Assembly (NCBI GenBank): GCA_029948255.1
Contig: JALIZF010001680.1
Coordinates: 437,501-501,500 of the forward strand
Length of the DNA stretch: 64,000 bases
Direction: 5' to 3'
Source: Telmatactis stephensoni
Lineage: Eukaryota; Cnidaria; Anthozoa; Actiniaria; Isophelliidae
A model generated the notes under the pieces. That model saw only the letters and a program-made list of their open reading frames with translations, was not told the DNA's origin and made no database searches. Positions 21,956 to 34,171 of this stretch are shown piece by piece; position 1 is the first letter of the stretch, and each line of letters opens with the position of its first letter. Position numbers and translations under genes: made by a program.

Positions 21956-24900
21956 CTATAGCCTTTGTTTGCATATAATGTTTGTAGTATAAACAGCCTT
22001 GCCATTAGTGTTCATATGAGTCAATTGTAAGGAAGACGAATTTGCACTTAACATGGTAAAACCACCTGTTGAGCCATACAAAACCCTGGAAATCAATGAT
22101 AAAAGTACTGTGAATTTATTAATTGAAGAAAAAATCAATGGAAAGATAGAGCGTCAATAGGGGAAGGGGAGGGAGGGAAGGAGGGAGACGGGAGGGGAGT
22201 TTCAGTCACGCGCGCCTTTAGCCTGCGTTACTCCGTAGGGCAACGAGGATGATCAGTAGAGTTTATTTGTAAAATATGGCTGTCATACATCACCTAATTC
22301 TCCGGAGCTAGGCTGAAGTTTCAAATTAATTAACGTATATAGGCCGCGACGTCTTGCTTCTTTGGCACTTTTTATAACGCGAGCACATGGGATATCGATT
22401 TGTAACAAGTGTAAAAAGATGTTTACTTGTCGCTAGTTTTCCTTTGTACTAGTAATGATGTAATACTGTTAAAACTCTTACTTTAGGGAAGCTTGTAGCA
22501 CTGCGGGTCCTTCAGGTCTTCCAAAGTCATGGTAGTTCCCGTTACCGCTTACTATGTAATGTAATTCTTTATTCTCTTCTTTGATGTGCTGAATAAAAAT
22601 AGATAGACATTTGAAGGAACGTGTACAAGAAAAATCTATATCAGTGTTTATCCTGTATCAAGGTGGTCGTCCTCATGGCTGAGGTATAGCCACCTTAAGT
22701 ACCAAGAACGTAGAATGCCACGAACGCAGAACTGATCGAGGTGCGCGCGCCATCGGTTACAACGGCGGATCTATTAGAGAGCTATATTGTATCCCGTGGC
22801 AACCGATGGCGCGCGCACCTCTCGTACGTTTGTACTTGTGGAGTTCTACATCCTTCGTGCTCAAGCTCACTATTATCCGGTACTTTGGAAGGTCGTTCTA
22901 TATGCCTCGAACCATCAATTGTCTCAGTCTCCATAAAAATGAGTTAGGGAAGAAATCCATCATGAGGACTCTTCTATGCTATTCTTGACATTGTGATGAT
23001 CGGCTATGGTTAACTTGTTATCACCTAACTTGCCGTCTTGATGACGGATTTCGAGGTAAGATAGAAACTTTTCAAGTTTTTCTGAGCCTGCAAGTACGAG
23101 GAAATCTCCATGAGCCAATTTTGAGTAAGATATCTTCCAAATAGAAACAGTTCATGAATCTAAAAATGACACCAAATGGTCACAAAACCTGATACCGAAG
23201 ATTCCTTCTCTAACATCATTTTCTCATGGTTTTCACCATGTTATATCGTTCTTCACTAACAAACCCCCTTTTGAACGTCTACTCGGCGGATGTTCGACTC
23301 CCTTGGCTAAGCATGCGCTTTAGAGGCGTGTCTACATTTTGTGACGGACAAAAATACCTGGATATTACGGCTCAACGCCCGCCTAGTGATTTTTGCTCAC
23401 CTGAAAGTTGTGATCATGCCCACTAATATAAAGCGCAACGCTATATTTCAGGAGAAGTGGTTTTAGAAATGATTCAAGACACGTGGAGTTGCCGTACTTG
23501 CCAGCGCTAAGGATTGGATTATGACCAGCTACTATCAAATAGTCAGCCCTGTTAAAGAAAACATAAAAAAGAATTTTAATTGGAAAATAGCTCCCAAATG
23601 CGGGACAATAGACAGTTTTCCCAAGGTTGTGTACCCAGCTCAAAGTCGGTCTAAATCTTACTTTCGTTGATTTCAAATTTCAATGGCCTAGAAATCCAGA
23701 ATAAAAAAGCTTTATCGTAAACGACAAAAATCGCTATTTAATTTGATTGTTTTTGGCCCGTCAGCGGCCCGTCATTTAAGCCGCGTGTACAACCTTGACA
23801 AAAATGGTCTATTCCTGTGGATGCCCAAGGTTTTGAAGCCAAAGGGCACATGGGAGCTAGTATCTCCTGGTCATAGCCTAACTATGACATAAATAATGAA
23901 ATTGAACATTTTGTAATCTTACTTGGACAGGTGAAGGGTCTTTGCTACCCATTCTTGATGTAATGATTGTGAAGGCAGCTTTTTTCTCGCTCTGCATGTA
24001 AAGATGAGATATTTTAGATTTTCTTTTTTCACCCAAGTGATTGGCCAAAAATCATGTGGTAAATAAGAGTCCATACCAACGATTTGCGTCATCGTTTTGA
24101 TTTTGCACGCGTGCTCGCGCTCGAAGCTAGTTTGACGAGAAATTACTTCTCCATTTTGTGGTAAAAAATAATTTACGATGGCTTTCCGTGGTATAGACTC
24201 GATCATATTTGCCAACATTTTACGCCAACACACGGTTAAAATTAGTTATGGATCCACTCGGCTATGCTTTGGGAGTCCATAACACTTTGACCATGCGTGA
24301 CGTAAAATGTTGGTAAATAGGAGTCCATGCAACGGAATGCCATTGTAAATTTGTCAATTATATAATAATTGGTATAATACACACGCTCTGATTGGTCGAG
24401 AACTACGTGTGATTACAGTACACACGCATAGATGACGTCATTGAATCTTACGCGCGCTCTGATTGGTTGAAATGCTTTGATAAATATTACATAAACCAAA
24501 TGGATTCCACTTTTCTGTGGGTCTGTACTCTAATAGATTCCCAGAAGACGTTAAAATGTGGTGAGAACAGTCACTCCACTCATTCGACTTCGTCTCGTGG
24601 CCTTGACGTCATGTTCAGTTTTATCTATTATAGTACAGACGCACGGAAAAATGGAATCTATTTGGTATATACTGAACTTTTTTGGGAAATGAAAAAAGTA
24701 ACAGTAATCAAGGAATCCAGCTGTGGGGCTTTTTACTCGCACACAATGCACCTTCTTCTGTAACACAGTTGCACCGTGTGTCAAACCCTGCAATGTTACG
24801 CATAATATTGCAGAAAATATTAATGTTTCAGAAGTAGAACTCGATTCTAAACCTGTAAATGGTGCGCACAGCATATTACACACGGTGGACACACGGTGAA

Positions 24901-27900
24901 ACACTGTGTTGCGCGTGACATTGCAGACGCTTTTATAGAAAATGTCGCACGTGCGAAATTTTTCAGGAATGTTGCACGATGTCAAAGATAGGGCGGAATA
25001 CTAGCCTCCTCCGCAGGCAGCCCTTCATGGGATTCCTTTGTCAACCTGACCGAGGGGAATTAGCCCCCAGCAAGAATTGAAGGAGCCTCAGTCCTCTCTC
25101 GGTCATAGGAGACAGGAAGCCCAAGAGGAGACGCCAGTGGAGGGGGCTAGCGGAGTACATACTTTACTTTCTTAGATGTTTTTCTACACAGTATATATGT
25201 GTCTATCATGACTATTTCAATAGTTTTGGATGTACCAGGAATTCTATGGACTAAAGAAAACAATAATGATTGAGTAATGATAATGCGTAAATAGATGTTG
25301 ATATATGATCCAATGTATACTCAATTAGTGTTATAAATTATTTTAGTTTTGATGTCTTACAGTCTTACACGCTGATACTACGGTACTAAAGCTTGGTTTT
25401 CACTAGCGACGCAAGCACAAGCGCAAGCAGCATAATGCTCCGTTTTTATTGTGTTAACATGGACGCAAGCACAAGGAAAAGGAAAATTAATATATAATCG
25501 TGTGTTTGTGATTACGTTTGCGTCGTAGTGATAATTAGGCCTAACCGCCAAGCGAACTTGGGCCCGGTCGTTTAAAGGCCGATTAACGCTAGTCCTGGGT
25601 TAAAATGTACGGTTTTCTTTCAGTAGATTTAATCCTGGGTTAAAATGAATGGTTTTCTTTATATTTGATCCTAGATTAACGCTACTCGTCTTTAATCGAA
25701 CAACCGGGCTCTGGTGGATAGTGCAAAAGAGAGGAGTAGATTGTAACAAACGACCACTGATTCTCTTTACATCAGGACCCGATTGTTCGAAAGGCGATTA
25801 ATTTTGACCCAGGATTAAATCGATGTTTTTTGAGATTTAACCTTATGTCAGCTCTAAACGGTTTTCGAACAACCGGACCTAGGCCACCGGGAGGTTTTAT
25901 GGATAAAAATCTAAACGTTTTAATATATAGACATTGGAATTTACAGAATAGCGTTGCGCGTTGGTTCTAAAAGCAGCTCGTGTAACCTAATAGATGCATG
26001 ACAAAGATCGTGAAGCTGTAATCGCACTGAAAACAACACCGAAAAACATACATTTTATCATGAAAACGTTGCTCATTTTCAGTACGTACAAACCAAGGGT
26101 AAAAATCAAACTGCCAAAATCGGACTCAAGAAGATTAGAAAAGTTAGATTTGTTTGTCTGAGTTGTGACGTCACTGACGCGCTTCGCTGTTGCTAAAACA
26201 TAAAGTGGATTTCGTGTAAGTGTGAAACGGACCGCCCCGTGTCGTGACCGTGTCTGTGCCATGATGTCTATGAAAACATTCGAAATCTACTCTAGTCTCC
26301 TACGCAGCCCCAGTTTGTTGTCACGCTAGGGGTTTGTTTTGGGGTCTAAGCCCTAGCGTGACTGTCATGATATGTCACAGCCTCGCTGTCACGAAACGCT
26401 ATAGGATATCATAAAAAAAAAACTGCGGCTGCGTAGGAGACTAAATCTACTCTAGTGATGTTTCAAATGATTTGTTCAAATCATTGTCACGTGACCACCA
26501 ATGTCACGTGACTACCGTTGTTCAAATCATTGTCACGCAAACAACCATACCTGTAGTGTAATAAAAGTAAGGGAAATACCATCGAGAGGATCTCTTCGTA
26601 TATTCAATCTGTGCTGTGACGTATTTTTCGTGGTCATGGTTACCTGCGACCATCAGCCATTTCGCTCGTTTTAGCGCAGGTTCGTAATAGACATCTTCAA
26701 ATGTTGTTTGAAACCTTGAATCGTCAACGTTTTTGACACCGTGTGGATAGAAATTGTCTCCAAGACTAATGATAGTTGTCACATTGTGCAGTTTTGCTTG
26801 CTGTGGAAGGAGACAGCTATTGTCAGAGTCACTGGACAGAAGAACAGTTACCGCTGGAAAGAGCACGTCAAAACTATGAAGTTTGAATGAAGTAACTTAA
26901 GTTCAAAACTCACGAAGATATGAATTTTCAAAAATCGAAATTATGTATGAAAACATTCGTTCGTTTTCTTACAAAACTCAAACTTTTCAGAAATTCACAT
27001 TCTCGCGAGTTTTGAATTATTTCCTTCAAACTTCACTGTATTGCTAATTCAGATAACATGCTCTTTCCAGCTATTGTATGGTAATTACTTTTCTGTTTTA
27101 AAAATTTATAAAAATTAGGTACTACCTAATAGCGGAGCTCCCATTTAAATATAATAATAATTTTAAATACTTTGTTTTATTTTGACGTTTTTGATTCAAA
27201 TGAATTGGGCTTGCTGTGGTAATAGGCAAACAAATATTGCATTTTGTTGTAAAAGTTGAAATAAAGACTATAGATCAAGCTTTATTTCTTGCCCTTCAGT
27301 CTCCTGAGAATTATAAGGCTTTCAACTCAGTGACCATAGTGATATTTATTCAGATATTTGTGTCAGATTTTATAATTGACTTAGTAGTAGTGCTTCATAA
27401 TTCTCAGAAATAGGATGCAAAAATCCCTCAAACTGATTTCATTCACATAAATACTGAACCTAATTCAACATCCTTCAATTAAACAATTAGACATTGCAGA
27501 AAATTATATTTAGATTTTTCTGTCTTGACAGTATTGTGGCATCTTGGTTTTTTTTTATTATGTAGAGTAGAATGACACTGATAAATAGTTGTCTTTACAC
27601 GAAACAAGAATTCTCTCTTCCAGGTTACACTAATCATGACTTTAGATGAAATTGTAAAACAACTCAAAACAACTACTACCTAAAAGCAAAGCTCCAATTT
27701 CAATTTTAATTTTTTTATGTTCTTGATTCAAATGAATTGGGCTTCCTGTGGTAATTGAAAAAGTTGAAATGAAGATTATTTAAAAAGCATTTTTAAAATA
27801 AGTTTTGGTTTTGGTTTGTATATTGTATGGGCTTGTATGCTCAGTGACCTTTGTTACAGTAAATTTTAATATTCAGATTCACTGTCAGATTTCATAACTG

Positions 27901-30677
27901 ACTTTGTAAGGGTTCATAATTTTCAGAAATAGAAAGCAAAATCTCCAAAACATTTTTTTAAATTGATACAAGTAATTAAACCTTTTCGACATCCTGAATA
28001 TTACAGAACAACATATATTGATTTGTCTGTCTTCACTATATTTGTGACATCTTGTTTTTTGTGGTTGTTGTTGTTATTTTGTTTTGTTATTTAATGTAGA
28101 AAAGAATGACACACTAGCTAGGCGAATACTTGTCTCCCACTTTTCTCTTCCAGATTACACTGATAATACAATTTAAAGTGATTATAAAAACAGCTAATTG
28201 AAATAACAAGAAAACAAGGAATTAAGCATTTTCAGTCTGTATTTAAGGCTTCACAGGGCTCACTGAGCAACTTCATCCAGATGAATAAAGTATAAAAACA
28301 ATTCTAGTTTGCATGGCAAAATTCCTTCTTTTTTTCCTGTCAATTGTTTCATTAAATTCCAGACCAAAACTTGAGCTGTATTTACACATTAGTGGGGTTG
28401 AAATAAGTTCAAAATCAATTTTTTTACTAATTTTATTATTATTAGAACTAGTGCAAAAAGTTCACCGTAAAACAAAATGTCGTTGTACATTATTTTCATG
28501 TAAGGCTTGATCGAGTGTTTCTTTAAACTTGGCCACAGTTCAACGTGCATAAAAGGTTTTTTTTAAGTCATCAATCCCAAATCAAAGATAAAAGATCAAA
28601 TATAGGTACAAGAGACTTTTTGATATCATTTTCTGGCCAGGGTCTTTACCTTGAAGTGCTTTCCTTGTTGTCTTTTCGAAGCATACTGGTCCTTGTTTCA
28701 CGCTCAATGCAGACGATTCTTGATTTATTTCCAACTTTGGCTAGATTTTTAAGCAGCTTTATTGAAGGCATCTTCACGAAACGAAGAATACACGATCCTC
28801 AATGACTTATTCATTATGAGGAATTTTTTTAAACTACGAATCCAACTAAAAAGTCGTCCAACTTTGAAAATATCCTCTGTGTCTTTCGTCTTTCGAGCAG
28901 TTTTTGAAACGACACCAGGCCCGAAAAAAATTCAAACGTACGGTTTTTTTCGCTTTAACCTGTCAAGATTGGCACAGATTAATGTTCATCAAAATCGCTA
29001 AATTTTTACGAGGTTTCGAGAATACTACTTTTAAGCTTTGCAAGTTAAAACTGCAAGGAAACTTGTAAATTTTCAGTTTTCAAAGTGTCAGCGCGCGTCA
29101 AGTTGGCGCCAAAAAGCAATCAGCCAATCAGCATCGCGATGTACACGGACGTATGTACGGACGTATGTATGTATGTATGTATGTATGTACGGACGGACGT
29201 ACAGCCGTTGGGCTCCCTGTGTGTCCATGAAAAATCAACTCGATGGGTTACCATTTTTTCTTAGGTATGGTGCTCCGCTCGCGCGGGCCTTCGGCCCGCG
29301 CGGGAGCTCCGCTATTAAACTAACTTAAAAAAAGCTGATAAAAGTTCATAAAATGTGAGAAACTCTTTAAAAAATATATTCTTTAGTTGTCAGTTAGTTA
29401 GTTAGTTAGTCAGTCAGTCAGTCAGTCGTCAGTTAGTTAGTCAGCTAGTTAGTTATTTAGTTAGTTAGTTGTATGTATGTATGTTTGTTCGTTTTTTGTT
29501 TATTTGTTTATTTGTTTGTTTGTTTGTTTGTTTGTTTGTTTGTTTGTGTCAAGCTCGTATTAAATAACTCTTGATGTTATTGACCGGGCTGCGTAGAGAT
29601 CATGTTACACACATATTTACCGTAATAGTTTGTCTACATTGAAACCCCACTGATAACTTTATTTATCATTGATTGAAGTAATGCATGTTAATAGACGGTT
29701 TGAATTCAAACCAGAGGGAGAGGATTACGATACATTTGATTCACAATAGATTTTGAGAAACTTCTTAACGACTTCGATTGCAACTACATCAGTGCCCAAC
29801 TGTGGGAATACAAAGCCTGTTTCCCGCGGTAAAAGGTTTATTGACACTTGCACAGTATTAAAGCTTTCAGCCGTTGACGACATGATAATTTAAAACAACA
29901 GGATCGAAATAAAGGATCGTAAAAAAAAAAAAATTGTAGCTTAAAAGAATTATTGGAAAGAAAAGAAGTTGCGGTCAGACATAGTCTAAACCGAGAAACC
30001 TCGAAAACATTTTATATCCTTTAACAGGGAGTTATTATCAGAAAATTCATTGCCTGTACTTTAAAATTGCTTCCATGCACGCCGTCAAAACACAAAATAA
30101 GATCAATTTCGAAATTAATTGCATTCAATTTTGAAAGATTTTTGAGACAAAAACTGAAAAGCGTGAAAAAATGGTAAGAACCAGCAGCGTCAGTATAAAA
30201 ATCATTCAAAACAAAGCTACTATTTATACTAATGAATTTATAATGTTTATAACTAGAATGTAGTCGGTTTGAAAACGTATGAAAATTTACGAATGACTTG
30301 ACGTCATATGTACTCTTTTATCCGTGTCAGATATTTGCATACTTGTCCGCTCGTTTATTTGCATTAAAAAACCCTTTAACTTATATTATAAATCCTTTAC
30401 ACTGACTCTTTCGTTTTGCTAAAACAATATCATAACAATATATTGAGAAACCAACCTTTGCCATCCATTTAGCCACCTGCCTCTGAGTTCGTGATGAATA
30501 TGGCTTAACTCCTATCCCTCCAAAATCTCCTACAGCAAAAAATACGAATCGCCTGTTTTGATCTGGTATTTGTCGTTTTGTGTATCCGTAGTCGGGTGAA
30601 TTAAGATAATCCAGTAGAAATAGAACAAAAGTTGTCGTAATAATGAAAGTTAAATGTGTTACTCGTAGACGACGCAT
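21956..30677 (-). CDS. Purple acid phosphatase (tartrate-resistant, ACP5-like), copy A
   Basis: Seven coding exons: 30456-30677, 26551-26800, 25163-25250, 23923-23991, 23401-23548, 22482-22588, 21956-22085, giving 337 residues. All metal-ligand motifs of the dinuclear-iron phosphatase fold are present: GDFGG (D51), GDNFY (D89, Y92), GNHD (N128, H129), AGHNP (H219) and SGHDH (H254, H256). Such enzymes hydrolyse phosphate esters at acid pH in secretory or lysosomal compartments. The N-terminus has basic residues and then a hydrophobic run (residues 8-22), suggesting a signal anchor or uncleaved signal. The first in-frame ATG is at 30677. For exon 3 I chose the GTATGT donor because only it restores phase with exon 4. 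Exons 2, 5 and 6 match copy B in length exactly. Copy A lacks the long C-terminal tail of copy B. Confidence 0.9.
22738..22821. repeat. Short perfect inverted repeat, 21-bp arms
   Basis: GAGGTGCGCGCGCCATCGGTT (22738-22758) is exactly complementary to 22801-22821, with a 42-bp loop. It lies in intron 5 of phosphatase copy A. Confidence 0.85.
24730..24980. mobile_element. Foldback element carrying the minisatellite-related segment
   Basis: AACACAGTTGCACCGTGTG on the left pairs with CACACGGTGAAACACTGTG on the right; GCAATGTTACGC pairs with GCGTGACATTGC. Read on the minus strand, 24757-24800 closely matches the 42-bp unit amplified at 44975-45656. Intron 3 of phosphatase copy A. Confidence 0.65.
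26203..26295. mobile_element. MITE-1 copy 3, shortened
   Basis: GTGTGAAACGGACCG and CGTGACCGTGTCTGTGCC, then TCGAAATCTACTCT, match the terminal parts of copy 1. The interior is reduced. Confidence 0.6.
26293..26443. mobile_element. Foldback MITE with TAGTCTCCTACGCAGCC ends and 9-bp duplication
   Basis: TAGTCTCCTACGCAGCC and GGCTGCGTAGGAGACTA are perfectly inverted. AATCTACTC occurs at 26284-26292 and 26444-26452, a perfect 9-bp direct repeat that falls in the terminus of MITE-1 copy 3. The loop has its own CCCTAGCGTGAC/GTCACGCTAGGG palindrome. Confidence 0.8.
27118..29325. mobile_element. Large composite repeat in phosphatase A intron 1
   Basis: About 550 bp starting ACTACCTAATAGCGGAGCTC is followed from about 27671 by a diverged direct copy (ACTACCTAAAAGCAAAGCTC). 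Shared blocks include GATTCAAATGAATTGGGCTT. The right end is TAGCGGAGCTCC in inverted form next to a GC hairpin (29279-29310, CGCGCGGGCC / GGCCCGCGCG). No protein domain is seen. The class is unknown. Confidence 0.5.
29150..29200. repeat. (GTAT)n / ACGGACGT microsatellite
   Basis: Short GTAT and GGAC repeats inside the composite element. Confidence 0.8.
29397..29550. repeat. Compound (GTTA)n, (GTCA)n, (TTGT)n microsatellites
   Basis: Successive tetranucleotide runs with related units, in phosphatase A intron 1. Confidence 0.9.
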
Positions 30678-31319
30678 CACGTTAGGATTCCAGTGGTGTG
30701 ACAACGGTGATGTCTGAATTTTCAAGTTCTTTATACAGTTCTATTATCATCCACAGTTGTGGGTCCATGCAAACGTGTCATTGTTAATTGATATAGCCGT
30801 TTTTGCATACATACGGATATACATTCAGCTGAAAACCAGATTTGTTTTGATTTACAATGAAATGAATCCATCCATAGCGAAAGTTAGGAAAGCTGCATTA
30901 ATAAACCGCTGAACTTGATGACTGTCAGTATGTATTTATGTTAGCCTCAAAACAAACATTAGATATACAATCAATCATTTTAATGCCCATTTTAAGCCAC
31001 ATCGACACGAGCAAAGTTTTCTTTGACAACTTTTCCTTCACAAGGTTTACAGGCTGCGACAAGCAAAACTAGCTACTGTAGACGAGATGAAATTGTCATT
31101 TTTTAATTTCCCTGTTAATTTTTCTTCATTGTTGAAATGATGGCATGCTAAGTATTTCTTTATGGAGGTCAACTCATCAAGTCAAGGATTTGCTTGTGTT
31201 TAAACGAACAACAATGAGACACTTTGCAAGTATATTTCGGGAACTTTATTAGTTGTCAGGGCAGCTGTTTGAAAAGTCTGAGAAAATTTGAGGACATTCA
31301 CACTACTATCATTTTGTTG

Positions 31320-31393
<74 letters not shown>

Positions 31394-32359
31394 GTTGTTG
31401 TTGTTGTTGTTGTATTCGCTAGGTTCTAAGTTTAAGTAGAACCACGAGTTAAGACTAAAGTCACTTTACGTAACGTCAGTTTTTAGTCCAGACAAAAGGG
31501 ATTTACCCTTTGTCCTTAGTACGATAGCTGATTTTGAATAATTTGCATTGACCGGCTACGAACTGAACCATTGAAATTTCAGCATACTGCACACTTTGCA
31601 AGTTCCAACAGCGATCTCAGAAATTCCGTTTCTTTGCATATTTTTCCAACAATTAAACGTAAGTCAAAAGGCAGGACAGGACCTCTTGCATTTTGAGTGT
31701 TAATCTGATGCTCCTTTACGGCCATTTAAGACTAGGTTAGGGCTCTCGTCTCAATCGTCTCGCGGTCGTCGTAACTCTAGCACAGGAAATTTAAGATAAT
31801 TAGCTTGGCTCAATGCAAGGGAGGGAGGTTCCCCTCAGTCCCCTCCCGGCCCTTCCTTCGAGAGCCATTCTACGCAGGTTAGAATATAAAAAAAAACCTG
31901 AACTAGTTGCGTGCGCTTGCTACTTTGACAGCTCTCTTCGTATGAAAGGAGGAGAAGCTGATATTTAATGTTTTCTTTAGACATTTTACAATACAAGTTC
32001 TCCTATTTAAATGATTCTCGTATTTTCCTAGAAAATATTTACAACTGTGACTGAATGAGTGCGAGACTATATTCCTTAGAGGAAAGTAAACGTTTTCTGA
32101 AGATGTTGCACTATAAGCCTACAAGAGCGTTTTAGAACTCTGATCTCGTTTTAAAACTGAACCAGAAATTACAGACTTAGAGTAAGAGGTAGAATTTCAT
32201 TCTATTAGACAATATCGAAATATACGTTTGTGTTTGAGTTATTCTGTTGCTTCTATTTTTATCTTCTATTTTATCAGCTTTATGGGTCTTTCCTGCTACT
32301 AGTTGCTACAGCAATTAAAACAACTGAACGTTTCTTGAGGTAAACTGAAATAGAAATGT
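30678..32359. other. Intergenic between phosphatase A and the F-box gene
   Basis: Contains the trinucleotide array at 31316-31415. No promoter motif or gene that I can support; phosphatase A's 5' UTR probably begins here. Confidence 0.5.
31316..31415. repeat. (GTT)n(ATT)n(GTT)n microsatellite
   Basis: About 33 trinucleotide units. The leucine-rich frame across it is only the repeat. Confidence 0.95.
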
Positions 32360-33880
32360 CTATGGTTCACTGTCATCACTCCCAGTTTCTTCAGTTGACG
32401 ATTCTTCCTCACATTCTGATAGAATCAGGTTGTACTTGCCGTCTCCTAAGAAACTGCCTGCAGCGCAATCAAACTCCAAGACACTCAAGAAGAAATCAGC
32501 GGTGAATAGATTACTAATCTTGGGAATGCGTTTTTCTCCTTGCATACTCAGATTGATGCATTCTTGCAAAAGCTCTGTAATTTGACTAAGATCTTCGAGC
32601 TTTAAGGGCGCATCACGGGCTTCTACCTTTAGCACCGTGCCATTTGGTAGTTTGAAGTCGAATTCTAGTTCATCCCAAGATGGATAGCTTGCTCCATCAC
32701 CATGCATAGAACCATTCACTGTCATGACTTTCCCTCCACAGCACCTAAAATTCGCACTGCTTTCTACGTATTTGTCAGCAATTGAGCCAGCGTCATAACC
32801 ACTTTTCTCTAAAGATGTTCGTCGAAGCAAGCCAAGCAGGAGTTTCTTGGGAAGTTTTCTCATGTCATAGTCAGTTGCAGTTCTGTGGCACATGGAGGCA
32901 TTTTCTTTTAGACGTTCAAGAATATTTGTTTCTGACCTTTGAGTCAATAAACGCACAGTTTCTAAAACCATATTGGAGTAATACTCTGATTTTTGTTCTT
33001 CACCACTCGCCCATCCAGAAACCAGCTCTTGAAATCTGGCATCGCTTTGTCTATACTTTTGATGCTCTTCTATGGTGGACTGTACAGAGGTATAGTCAGG
33101 TTGCAGGTTTCTGGTAGCATCTTTGAAACTGAGACTAATTTCCTCTTCCAATCTAAACCGACCCCCTGGAAATAAGTAACAAAACCATATGAAGAAACGA
33201 CCAGTTATTGGTGGGAGGGTCTCACCGAGTTCTTTCTGTAGAAGTTCTATGACTGGTTTCATTGGTTCTTCAGCTCTTCTGACATCTTCATCATCCCAAT
33301 ACATGTAATCTTCAGGATGATAGCGTGAACAACGCTCAGCTTTTGCATCAATATCTCCACAAGTTACATGGATGTTCAGCTCTCGATCATAATTACCCCC
33401 ATAATCTGCAAAGTGTGAAGTTTCGATCGTCATGCTTTTTCCACAGCTTGGCAAATGAAAAGTTACACTTCTATACTCAGTGAAGCAAGTTGCCCTGGGT
33501 TCGCCTTCATCCCTGTCGAATTCTTGACTTCTCATCCAGGTAAAGAGTTTAGCGACCACAGGACCGCTTGTTTGCCAAATATCGACAGCTTTGTCATAGG
33601 TTAGCAATTCTTTTGCTTCTGTAAGTCGTACACAACCCTCAAGAAGATCTCTTAATCTGCAATAACTCTCATAGTCATTTCCACACTCGACTACGTAAGA
33701 CTTGATAAAATAATCGGCCTTCACTCGCAAAAGTCTTTTATGCAAGATACTTTTGGTGTTTCTGGTCAGTTGTAGAAATCTCTTGCAGGTTAAAGTGATG
33801 CTATGAAAGGAACCTGGATCACCTATACACGAAATAATTTTAAACAAGCAATCGTCTGGTAGAGACAAGATGGACGCCAT
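32360..33880 (-). CDS. F-box protein, intronless
   Basis: A single open frame of 506 residues. Residues about 4-44 form an F-box (LSLPDDCLFKIISCI, then HSITLTCKRFLQLTR), the segment that binds SKP1 in SCF ubiquitin ligases. The remaining 450 residues show no WD40 or leucine-rich repeats that I can recognise. Two similar blocks may form an internal duplication: the segment around MTIETSHFADYGGNYDRELN and that around MTVNGSMHGDGASYPSWDEL. Each follows a Cys-Gly pair and precedes a later xITGRFF/IPKISNLF-like stretch. The tail is acidic (ECEEESSTEETGSDDSEP). The start codon lies in ACATGGCGTCC, a YY1-type context. The substrate is unknown. The lack of introns could reflect an old retrocopy, but the frame is fully intact. 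Confidence 0.85.
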   Translation of the reverse strand: MASILSLPDDCLFKIISCIGDPGSFHSITLTCKRFLQLTRNTKSILHKRLLRVKADYFIKSYVVECGNDYESYCRLRDLLEGCVRLTEAKELLTYDKAVDIWQTSGPVVAKLFTWMRSQEFDRDEGEPRATCFTEYRSVTFHLPSCGKSMTIETSHFADYGGNYDRELNIHVTCGDIDAKAERCSRYHPEDYMYWDDEDVRRAEEPMKPVIELLQKELGETLPPITGRFFIWFCYLFPGGRFRLEEEISLSFKDATRNLQPDYTSVQSTIEEHQKYRQSDARFQELVSGWASGEEQKSEYYSNMVLETVRLLTQRSETNILERLKENASMCHRTATDYDMRKLPKKLLLGLLRRTSLEKSGYDAGSIADKYVESSANFRCCGGKVMTVNGSMHGDGASYPSWDELEFDFKLPNGTVLKVEARDAPLKLEDLSQITELLQECINLSMQGEKRIPKISNLFTADFFLSVLEFDCAAGSFLGDGKYNLILSECEEESSTEETGSDDSEP

Positions 33881-33895
33881 GTTTGTTAGTTAAGA
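33868..33895 (-). promoter_or_regulatory. YY1-type motif over the F-box gene start codon
   Basis: On the minus strand the start codon sits in AACATGGCGTCC, matching the AAnATGGCGnC core bound by YY1 in many animal promoters. The ZC3H3 start has the same arrangement. Motif seen; function inferred. Confidence 0.4.
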
Positions 33896-34171
33896 GCGTC
33901 ACGCTGACATAGAGACGCCAATTTATCAAAGTTCAATTTTATGCAGAATGTTAATATCCCTGCTGTATTTGAATAATAATGGAACCTATGATGTCTTCGG
34001 TGAATGAACAGATCCACGTGCACCCTTCTAGAATGGAAATACTACGGCCTTTTTCAGCTTTTCTTGGCCCAATAGACTCTTTTATCGATGTCACGCAAAA
34101 TTGCCATTTTCAGTAGAGTGCAAATATTAGAGTACTTACAATATATTCGTGAAAAACCTTGTAGAGTGATT

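Noticed and set aside
24467..24985. 98- and 144-residue frames on opposite strands
   Set aside because: Overlap the foldback element and intronic sequence; no domain, no splice support.
25168..25250. Shorter donor for phosphatase A exon 3 (GTAAAG)
   Set aside because: It leaves the wrong phase for exon 4; the GTATGT donor 5 bases downstream restores phase.
30678..30725. TTG start for phosphatase A
   Set aside because: Not a normal start; ATG at 30677 follows in frame.
31224..31439. 71-residue leucine-rich frame
   Set aside because: Translation of a GTT/ATT trinucleotide array.
32782..33175. + strand frames within the F-box gene
   Set aside because: Shadows of a well-supported minus-strand coding exon.
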